A program made the position numbers and the translations under genes. A model generated the notes under the pieces. The model made no database searches and was not told the DNA's origin. It saw only the letters and a program-made list of their open reading frames with translations. Shown in pieces: positions 56,161-64,000 of a stretch of 64,000 nt of DNA. The stretch is from Malaya genurostris (Eukaryota; Arthropoda; Insecta; Diptera; Culicidae). The DNA is taken from contig NC_080571.1 in the NCBI RefSeq assembly GCF_030247185.1, forward strand, positions 345,929,879 to 345,993,878. The letters are read 5' to 3'. How positions within the stretch are numbered: position 1 is the stretch's first letter; each line of letters opens with the position of its first letter.

Positions 56161-57940
56161 AGTTTCGCTCTAAATATCGTATAACTGAAGCCGGTTCGTT
56201 TGGCCAGCAACTAGCAAAACCTATAATCTAACCTTTTATTTGATCAATACTTAATATACTTAATAATGAATCCACAACGAGCTTCTCTTCTATTAAAAAA
56301 GTTTCGTTGCTATTGCCACCACTAAACATCTTTGACCCTATAAAGTATGTGAATTCATGGTCAATTAAAAATAATCATTCTACCATGGACTCGAACAGGA
56401 AAGTTCGTAAGCACGAAATGGTAAATGAGATGAAATTGATTTAAACTTGGAAACTGATTTAAAATTTATTGCGTATATTGTGAAACGAAATTTACTATTT
56501 TATAACAATAAAACCTAAACTTTAAAGCTATTATTTTTTCCTAAAATATTATAATTTTGATAAAACTGCAACGACTTAAATATTTACTCCTTAAAAGATA
56601 CACCCCTATTCTGTAATTCGATTGAATCGGAACATTGGGAAAACAGAATGATTAATTCCGAATTCGATCTAAATAATCCGGTTCGTACTGGGACAGGGAC
56701 TGCATGGACTTGTAAATGTGTGCACCAACGTGCCCCTTAGAAAAAGTGACAAAAAAGCCCTGAATACATATTTTTCATAGAATGTCAGTATGATGTAGCA
56801 AATGGTAGAGCTGTAGCTCTCTATGAAACTCAACAAAGTTCAGTAATCTCGCCTACTTATCAAATTATCACTTTGAACTAAATTTCGCTAGCATTACTCA
56901 TTCGATACCACAAATCAAATTAATGTGCATCATTGGTCCATCACCATGCTCTGCCCCCTTTCAAATACTAATATTTTTCAAATGCACATTGACCGAATTG
57001 ATTAATTGGAATGACACTTCTAGATCGGTACACTGAAACCAGCTGAAGATAAAATGCACACGAGCATCTCGCAACGCGCCGGTGGTTGAAGTGAACCAAC
57101 CAACAGAATATGTATCGCTGACCTACGAGATCGTTCAACGCTGGCTAACCATCTGCTAATCGCTTTGCTCAAGGAGACGACACACCAGAAATCCATTCGA
57201 GACAAATTATTGCCGTTAACGACAACCAAAAATAATTGACAGTGCGGTTGGCGAAGCTTTGTGGAAAGTATTTTCGTCATTCATACTCGTTCCTCGTTGT
57301 TTGTGACGTTCAACCTCACGAAATTTATCTGTCTGGTAAAATCTGTTCTCGATCGTGTACCTGACAGTTGTAACATATGTGTTAATGTGTTGGTTCTATT
57401 GACTATGAAGGTACTTTATGAACTTGAACTCAATTAATGATCAGTCCAAAAAAGTTTCACTACCGGGTTGTGTACTCTGCACGGCAGCTTCACAAACTTT
57501 TACGTTCGTCTATGAGGGGGGAGGGATTTTTCATGAAGTCTACGTAGTTTCATAGCATTTATTTTCAATTTTGAAAGAAATTTTATTTCGAAATTCAGCA
57601 AACTTAGGAAAGAGTTCCTATTTTGGTTATGACATGAAAACGGTATAAGCTAAGTTTTGCCCAATAAATGACAGATTCTAAAACGGCAAATTGCGAAAGT
57701 AACAATTTGCGAAAAAATACACCCTAGAGACTAAAAATCAAGGCCAACAAATATGAAAAATGTAGATATGTTTAATTGAATCACTCTACGAGGAAACACA
57801 TTTTCTGTCCTATCATTCATCGGGTAAAGCTGTTTAAGATTTATTACATGCAATAAAACACAAACGGTTCATCCGATTTCAAAATTTATTTTTTCATATT
57901 AAAGTACAATCCTTCCGGTTAATTGTGGAATATAATTTCA
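56160..57940. other. unclassified AT-rich sequence
   Basis: No terminal repeats or coding motifs recognised in about 1.8 kb; the minus-strand frame 57020-57280 has no known domain. Confidence 0.35.
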
Positions 57941-57941
57941 T

Positions 57942-58574
57942 TCAAATGGCTACCTCGGCTGGCCTTGTAGTACGCCATACGGTTGGTCCAGTTTTTTTTA
58001 GTACATTTTCGATTGTATGCAGCTTTATTTCAGCTATGGCTGCACGAATGTTGTCCTTCAAGGCTTGAATTGTCTCTGGCTTGTCCACATAAAATTTATC
58101 TTTGACAGCCCCCCAAAGATAAAAGTGTAACGGCGTCAAATCACAGCTCCGAGGCGGCCAAACGACATCCGAATTTCGACTGATAATTCGATCTTCGAAG
58201 ACTGTGCGCAGAACATCGATCGTAGCGTTGGCTGTGTGGCACGGAGCGCCGTCTTGTTGGAACCAAATGGTGTCCAAGTCTTTCTCTTCAAGTAACGGGA
58301 AGAACTAATCATGGCGCGGTAGCGGTCGCCATTAATCGTGGCGACGGCTCCGCACCAAACCGTCACTCTCTGAGGATGCATCGGCTTCTCCATGAAAACG
58401 TGCGGGGTTTCAGTCCCCCAGATGCGACAATTTTGCTTATTAACATACCCACCGAGATGAAAATGTGCCTCATCCGAGAAGATGATTTTTTGGCACACAT
58501 TCCGCAACATTACCATGATTTTCAAAGTAAAACTGCACTATTTTCACGCGTTCCTTAAGCGTATACACAACCAT
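57942..58574 (-). pseudogene. DD41D-type transposase relic
   Basis: Begins MVVYTLKERVKIVQFYFENH at 58574. A deletion joins the N-terminus to QKIIFSDEAHFHLGGYVNKQ (first D) and NCRIWGTETPHVF, then HPQRVTVWCGAVATI. IWFQQDGAPCHTANATIDVL carries the second D, followed by ISRNSDVVWPPRSCDLTPLH. Relatives have D at the position of that H (PLDYFLWG), 41 residues after the second D, so the third catalytic residue is lost. The tail KPETIQALKDNIRAAIAEIK is intact. Related to 23180-23843. Confidence 0.78.
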
Positions 58575-59199
58575 TCTCGTTCAGAGGAAGGATAAAACTA
58601 AGTTTCTGTCAAATCAGAAGTGACACTAAGGTTACCAATGTCGAAATAGACGCTAGTTCAAAAAAAAAAATGTTAGATGGCGGACCGTGTATATCTATTT
58701 GACGTGTGAATATCTTGAATAACGAAGAATTCATGGTAATGTTTCAAGATAGCCAGATCATGATTGTTTGGAAATATATGGCACGGTTTTGGAATTCTCT
58801 AAAGATAATTATAATTCAAAAAATGCCGAGCAAATTCACCCTGTTCAACTCAAGTTTTCAACATATTTGCTTCAATGTGCCATTATTTTTTTTCCTTTCC
58901 CTTCAAATTTCCAAAAATTATTTGCTTTCATATGAACTATACGACGCATGCGTTTCATATGATGAATCTAATGAATATAAATAAGTTTTTTATTTCAGTG
59001 GCATGTATTTGAAAAAAAAGTGGCATGTATTTGAAAAAAATACAGTACATTTATTTGAAAATACAGTACATTTTACAGCACGCATTTTTCTAAAAATTGT
59101 GAATAAAAACAAAAGTAAATAAATTTGATCAGCATCTTTCGAGATTGAAAAAATGTCATGCGAATAAAATTATGTAATAAAAACCGAGAAAAAGCCACC
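58575..59199. other. AT-rich spacer with short tandem duplications
   Basis: At 58998-59090, GTGGCATGTATTTGAAAAAA is repeated twice and AATACAGTACATTT twice. Nothing else recognised. Confidence 0.4.
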
Positions 59200-59270
59200 G
59201 CAGAGACGGGACTCGAACCCGTAGCTAGCTCCTATCCGGGTAAATTGTTATGCCAATTAAACTATCCTGC
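59200..59270 (-). repeat. tRNA-like copy (SINE head or tRNA pseudogene)
   Basis: Read on the minus strand, the 71 bases from GCAGGATAGTTTAATTGGCA to CCCGTCTCTGC have an A-box-like TAGTTTAATTGGCATAAC and a B box GGGTTCGAGTCCC with a perfect T-arm (CGGG/CCCG). The ends can pair in part (GCAG with CTGC). The anticodon stem does not form properly, so I do not call a functional tRNA. A second copy in inverted orientation is at 59765-59835. Confidence 0.65.
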
Positions 59271-59279
59271 ATGTGAAAC

Positions 59280-59760
59280 AACAATCTAATTGAACAAAAA
59301 AAAACCGAGCATGTTCACCCGCATTGGCTAGGCTGCCCGACGGCTGACTAGCGGCTGCCAGCGTGCACAATATGGCTGGCAGCCATTCTGGTGTCTGGCT
59401 GCCTCACCGTTACCAGACATACACCTTACACGATAGAAACGTCTCCACCAGAATTTCTTAGATAGATGTGGCTGCCAGCCGTTTGCCATACCGATTGAAT
59501 TATTTGACATTTTCAGCGAAGGTGAAAAGATGGAAACGCTCCGCTAACTAAGATACAGGCGACTATTATTTGCCAAATTTGATTTGACAACCGTCACTGA
59601 AACAATTTTGGTAGCCGTCTGGTAACCATGGCTGCCCAGGTTGCCAAAACGCTATGCGGGCAGCTGTTCTCGGGCGCCACGGTGTTCATTTGTAGTCATT
59701 TTTCTATAGCAACCTTCTCCCCAGCCACTTGTTTCAGCCTCTGTTTTTTTCTTGTGTTTC
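59280..59760. other. spacer between tRNA-like copies
   Basis: Contains several GGCTGCCAGC/GCTGGCAGCC-type short repeats (59348-59480), giving local foldback. No coding motif recognised. Confidence 0.4.
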
Positions 59761-59764
59761 ACAT

Positions 59765-59835
59765 GCAAAGTAGATTAATTGGCAAAACGTTTTCCCCGGA
59801 TAGGAGCTAGCTACGGGTTCGAGTCCCGTCTCTGT
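59765..59835 (+). repeat. second tRNA-like copy, inverted relative to 59200
   Basis: GCAAAGTAGATTAATTGGCA, then CCCGGATAGGAGCTAGCTAC and GGGTTCGAGTCCCGTCTCTG. The 3' 40 bases equal the first copy. The LINE relic starts about 20 bp further on. Confidence 0.62.
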
Positions 59836-60732
59836 GGTAGCTTTTTCGCGGTCATATGCAACTATCGGGGGATTGCAATTCTTTCTTGCATTCCGAAGCT
59901 CTTTGAAGCGATAGTTAATGACAAACTGTTTAGTCAAATGAAACAATAGAATTACTCACATGCAACATGGATTTCTAAAGGACGTTCCACTTCTACTAAT
60001 TTACTTGAATTCGTCCACTATACCCTGACCGCTATGGACAAGGGAAATCACATTGAAGCTCTTTTTACAGATTTCAGCAAAGCATTCAATCGTGTTGACA
60101 TACCCATGCTTATGTTCAAATGGCAGAAATTGGGAATCTTCCAGGGACTCCTTAAATGGTTGAAATCATATCTAACAAATCGTCAATAAATTGTAAAATT
60201 AAAGGGTAAGAAGTCGAGCCCCATTCACGTCAGTTCCGGGGTCCCTCAGGGATCTCATTTAGGTTCTCTTTTATTTATCTTGTTTGTTAACGACATTTAC
60301 TTTGTTTTGAAAAAATAAAAATTCTAATATACGCAGACGATATAAAACTATTTTTAGAAATAGAGAAAAGTGAGGATGCCAAGGTTAACCAAGAAGAAAT
60401 TCTTTCTTTTTTATACATGATGTAACAAAAGTCTTTTTCAACTAAATGTAAAAAAAATGCAATAGAATAACATTCAGTAAAAAACGAAATACACCTGACT
60501 TGATATTTACTCATGGAAGTCAAACAGTTCAAAACTGCGAAACAATTAGGGACTTAGAAATAATACTAGATTCTAAAATGATTTTTGTTGACCATTACAA
60601 TACAATCATAAACAGAGCCAATAATATGCTAGGATTCATAAAATGATTTTGTTACTGTTTTCAGGATCCATATATACAATTAAAACATTATACATTGCCT
60701 ATGTTCGGTCAGTACTAGAATACTGTAGCTTA

Positions 60733-62518
60733 TGTCGTTTTCGTTTTTAAATTGCACTACACCGGTGTAGCAAAAGCTACACTTAAACCGTTCGTTTTTA
60801 CCAACTGCACTACACCAGTGCTACACTTTTTCGTCATTTTTGTTCGTTTATTAATGCCATGGTGTAACCGACGACACGACCTGCCACTCGCTTTTAAAAC
60901 TGTATCGCAAATCGAGCTACCCCTCAGTAACTGGTAATGTCAAAATGATATCTTATGAAAAATGTTTAAAATTGGGAACGCGGTCAGAGAAATTGTTGTT
61001 TTCAAAATAACAGTTACAGTAACCCTAGTTACCATTGTTTATCTTTTCAAGGTAATCGTTCTCGGTTTCATTATTGCACATGCCCAATCTAGAGCATCTC
61101 AAAAGTTCTCATCGTCGACTGCGGATCTAAATCGGAATTGAGAGTTTTTATAGCTTGCTAATTTTGTATTTATTTATATATTCTGTTCACTAATAATATG
61201 TATTCTTGTAGCCTCTCTTCAAAGTGCGTAAAGACCCGAAACTAACCGCTTTTGCGTTTATCTACGGCGTGATGCTCAGAGGGTGAAAAAAATCTCACCG
61301 TGAGACCAGAATGATCTTCAACCCATTGCATTGTAGTACTCAGATGAACAGTATGACCGCGAATGTTGGTGTTATGCTGCAATTTTGATGATGTTCCTTC
61401 TTGTTAGAATCATTTCGATCGTGATTGCAATTATTTATATACTTTCAAATCAAATGTACTAATCACCATTCACAAATTTTATATGACTTCTTCTCCAATA
61501 TTTCAATTATATAAAAGTCCTACAAAAAACAAATGTTTAGTTACCGGTGAAATATGCTGCGATTACAATTTCAATCAACTGTGATCTGCGCTTCGCTGAT
61601 ATGAATTGCATTTAATGATATATGTACGTAGCTACATGCCGTTGTGTGAAGGAACCAAAAAAAGTGGACGAAACCGTAGGTCGAGTGGCCTACGCTAAAA
61701 TGCGGAAACGGAGTGTCCCTTTTTAATTCTTCCCTTATATCGAATTCATATAATGAGGCCCTTATTACCGGTATCACTACACGGTGAAAACTCTTATTAT
61801 AGGTATCACTTCACGGTGAAAATCAAGTGAAGTGAATGTAGGTATTTATCACGAAAGTCGCTTCAGAGGAAAAAGTAATTACTTTTAGGAGCTTGTAGTT
61901 ATTACTAATATCACATCATTTTTTTTGGAAAAATGATTTTTTTCACTACAGTGACTACTTCAGTGTGCGTGATACTGGTAACAGGGAAAATCAAGTGAAG
62001 TAATATAAGTGTGAAGTGAAAGTGGAAGTGAAAACGGTTATTAGGGCCTGAAACTCTTTTTAATAGCCAGTAGAAGACGAGACAATCAGTGGGAACGACT
62101 TGACAGGGTATTTTGATTATTAGAATGAAATGCAAAATTGCGGTTCTGCACGTTAAGGAAAAAAACCAAAATCCTGAAACGACATTATCATTCCTGTTGT
62201 CATTCAAATATTTTTGATAGATACGTAGATTGCAAACGAAAAATTCAGTGGCAAATATATACGGATATGTTCCATTTTGCTAGATCACCATTACATCGCC
62301 ATATTGTTAGCGCCATGAAAACTGGTTTATTCCTGCAATCAATATAATTAGCCTAACTTGAAATAATCAGGAATCAGAACAAATTGGCTCAAATGGCACG
62401 TTCCCCTTATAGTGATCGCGCATGAACACTTTTTATTGCGATTTTTCTTCGAAGTGCCTGGTCGTGTCGTCGGTGTAGCACTGCACCGGTGTAGTGCAGT
62501 TATAAAACGAAAACGACA
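60733..62518. mobile_element. Harbinger-type MITE, itself interrupted
   Basis: Left end TGTCGTTTTCGTTTTTAAAT then TGCACTACACCGG (60733); right end CCGGTGTAGTGCAGTTATAA then AACGAAAACGACA (62518). Flanks are TTA (60730-60732) and CTA (62519-62521), one mismatch. Without the nested element (60869-62472 and one TSD) it would be about 175 bp. The outer 11 bases equal the terminus of the Harbinger element at 34485-36579, a plausible source of transposase. Confidence 0.85.
60869..62472 (-). mobile_element. 7-bp-TSD element nested in a Harbinger MITE
   Basis: 1604 bp, B end first: CGACGACACGACCTGCCACT (60869), then ACTGTATCGCAAATCGAGCT and CCCTCAGTAACTGGTAATGT. Right (A) end CGAAGTGCCTGGTCGTGTCG then TCG (62472). 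Flanks GTGTAAC and GTGTAGC agree at 6 of 7. The A arm here is short. The interior (61080-62430) carries no recognised transposase, but 61212-61345 looks exon-like (follows TTCTTGTAG; encodes LFKVRKDPKLTAFAFIYGVM) and could be captured host sequence. Confidence 0.82.
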
Positions 62519-62539
62519 CTAGTTTGGTCACCTTACTTA

Positions 62540-62795
62540 TGGCGTTTTCGTTTTTAATTTGCACTACACCGGTTCAGTGCTACACTGAGACATGAATAAA
62601 CGAACAAAAATGACGAAAACATAAACAGTAACCATTGACTACAATAAACGATTCCATTGCACAGAGCTACACAAAACTTTTGATGAGTGCTACACCAGTG
62701 GTATCGGTGCAGAAAAAGTGTAGCACTGGTGTAGTGCAATTGGTAAAAACGCTTTCGCTACACCGGTGTAGTGCAATTTAAAAACGAAAACGACA
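62540..62795. mobile_element. Harbinger-type MITE, TSD TTA
   Basis: 256 bp with ends TGGCGTTTTCGTTTTTAATT and AATTTAAAAACGAAAACGACA (read as two parts) and TTA on both sides (62537-62539 and 62796-62798). It shares the CACTACACCGG subterminal motif with 60733-62518. The interior has several GTAGCACTGGTGTAG-type dyads. Confidence 0.88.
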
Positions 62796-62798
62796 TTA

Positions 62799-63139
62799 GG
62801 CGTGAATCATTTCGTGGTTAAATTTAACTTTAGGTTAAAATCTGACAATTGAGTGGTTATCTTGTGTCGAGTAGTTAAATTTGACTAAAACTGCTGCCCA
62901 TTTCAAAATTTGACGGATGGAAAGTTATTTGGGTTTGTTTTGCACTGGAAATAATTTAATATAAAGGATTGATATTAGAATTTTCATTGCAAGATTTTTT
63001 TCAGTGTCGGAAAATAACCATCGATCTGTCAAAAATAATCATGCTTTCGAGCAGGGTTATTTTTGACAACATCAAAATAACCACTCGATTGTCAGATTTC
63101 AACTAAAAGCTATAATTAACCACGAAATGGTTCACAGCC
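62799..63139. mobile_element. MITE with TTA TSD, different terminal repeats
   Basis: 341 bp; the left end GGCGTGAATCATTTCGTGG and right end CCACGAAATGGTTCACAGCC form long inverted repeats that extend through GTTAAATTT...TCTGACAATTGAGTGGTTAT. TTA flanks it at 62796-62798 and 63140-63142; the left TTA is shared with the preceding MITE, so both used the same target. The 3-bp TTA suggests Harbinger, although the tip differs from TGTCG. Confidence 0.82.
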
Positions 63140-63545
63140 TTAATCACATGGGAAGATCGAATAGTATCAGTTGAAAACAATTTTGATTATTTGCACTTCG
63201 TAAATTATGTTGGACAAGACGTCCTATGTTATAAAGCTCGCTGTATGATCAGTATTCAAAGTTCAAACATTAAAAGAACGCAGAGAAATTTTAATGGTCT
63301 CATTTATAAATGACATTGTCTCGAATTGCATGGATTCCAATGAACTCCTGTCCAAACTAAATTTTTACATACCATCTCGGCCTCTAAGGGCTGACGCCAA
63401 TGTGTTTTAGGACGTTTTAAAGGGCTATCTTCACGCTTCAAATCTGATTTTCTCATAAACGGTAACGAATATAATAAAAAACCCAACTGACAATCTCTTA
63501 GAAAATTAGTTTAGATTATTCTGTGAAAATTTCAGAATGATTCAT

Positions 63546-64000
63546 TGACTTTAGCGGTCGGGAAAGACTTTTTCGGAAGGAAGAATTGCATAGCTGAAAA
63601 CGGCAACTTTCAACTTGTTCATTGAATATCTCGCCTTCAAAAGCATGGATCAAAAATCTATCCTGACAATGTCTAGATAATTTAATTTAGACGCGATTTG
63701 TGCGGAGGTGAGTCGATTTATATGTCGGTGCCATTTCAGTTCCCTGGTAACGTAACGAAACATGAGAGAGAAATAAAATCGGCTCAAAAGGCTGCCAAAC
63801 AAGCGGCAGCTTTTTTGAATTTTATGTGATGTAGTCAAACTTGTAACCGAAAATATCAAAACTTTCTTGGCCACTCGGCCACATCGAGAGTCATTTTGCA
63901 CATTTGCGAGAGAGCATGGAGAGAAATGTAATACGCACAGCAAGCCACGTGGCTTTACGCGACCTACTGGCATCAGCCCTTAAGAAATCGAAATATTTTT
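63546..64000. other. spacer to window end
   Basis: No further motifs recognised after the LINE tail; the minus-strand frame 63650-63973 has no known domain. Confidence 0.35.

Larger units (their letters stand above)
59857..63545 (+). mobile_element. LINE (CR1/jockey-like) broken by three MITEs
   Basis: 5'-truncated non-LTR element. Its reading frame runs 59857-60732, continues for 15 bp at 62522-62536, and resumes at 63140-63545 once the MITEs are removed: the codons for YCSL-VWSPYL-ITWEDRIVSVENN join exactly. The inserted elements are 60733-62518, 62540-62795 and 62799-63139, all at TTA. The clade is not certain; the GVPQGSHLG motif and C-terminus fit the jockey/CR1 group. Confidence 0.82.
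59857..63545 (+). pseudogene. LINE reverse transcriptase relic
   Basis: Motifs in order: CNYRGIAILSCIPKLFEAIV, STSTNLLEFVHYTLTAMDKG, ALFTDFSKAFNRVDIPMLMF (catalytic D), SGVPQGSHLGSLLFILFVND, and YADDIKLFLEIEKS (catalytic DD, about 60330-60370). TIKTLYIAYVRSVLEYCS ends at 60729, and beyond the MITEs come ITWEDRIVSVENNF, EARCM-like sequence, QTLKERREILMVSFINDIVS and SKLNFYIPSRPLRADANVF (to about 63404). Frameshifts and stops near 59949, 60187, 60316 and 60423 make it inactive. The endonuclease is missing. Confidence 0.8.

Noticed and set aside
59200..59835. Two functional tRNA genes
   Set aside because: The T-arm is good but the anticodon stem does not pair and the acceptor stem is partial.

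Overview
This window looks like transposon-dominated nuclear DNA from a mosquito, probably a culicine (Aedes/Culex-like). The composition is AT-rich. Several Tc1/mariner-superfamily transposases have the DD37E spacing of the mosquito family ITmD37E. There are also a Himar1-like mariner, an RTE and a Juan/jockey-like LINE, and high-copy repeats of the kind that fill large mosquito genomes. The genus is an inference. No intact host protein gene, rRNA or functional tRNA gene was recognised. Almost every recognisable coding stretch is transposase or reverse transcriptase, usually broken.

Layout. 1-2448: a Tc1-like (DD34E) element running off the left edge, with a 1.28-kb mariner inserted at TA. 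3.2-5.3 kb: low-copy-looking DNA with microsatellites and a hAT-type MITE. 5.9-10.9 kb: a reverse-strand ITmD37E element split by a 3.9-kb array of an unknown repeat, including a 1105-bp tandem duplication with no differences seen. 11.5-14.0 kb: a second DD37E element split by a 1.29-kb insertion with a 5-bp target duplication (TSD). 14.4-16.3 kb: a third DD37E element, also split. 16.3-18.1 kb: dispersed repeats. 18.1-20.3 kb: low-copy-looking DNA. 21.4-22.2 kb: a foldback element. 23.2-23.8 kb: a DD41D-type transposase relic. 24.3-29.0 kb: a member of an unnamed 7-bp-TSD family carrying a near-full RTE element. 29.4-30.4 kb: dispersed repeat. 30.4-34.4 kb: low-copy or unclassified DNA, ending in a 41-bp tandem array. 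34.5-36.6 kb: a PIF/Harbinger transposon with a largely preserved, intron-containing transposase. 37-40.3 kb: an ITmD37E tail and an internally deleted jockey-like LINE. 41.8-43.5 kb: two nested members of the 7-bp-TSD family. 44.5-47.5 kb: low-copy-looking DNA. 48.0-50.0 kb: a Transib-like foldback element. 50.4-55.5 kb: mariner and DD37E relics and two further 7-bp-TSD elements. 57.9-58.6 kb: a DD41D-type relic. 59.2-63.5 kb: tRNA-like inverted copies, then a LINE broken by three Harbinger-type MITEs, one of which carries another 7-bp-TSD element.

The most interesting signal is the unnamed family with termini CGACGACACGACC and 7-bp TSDs. At least six copies or fragments are visible. One inserted into the terminal repeat of a relative. 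One (53172-53936, with perfect TSD TATTCAC) carries a degenerate piece that I recognise as the C-terminal part of glutamine-dependent NAD+ synthetase, so the family appears to capture host gene fragments, as Pack-TYPE elements do. A second theme is that many insertion sites can be undone by eye, because the interrupted reading frame rejoins exactly and yields the order of insertion.
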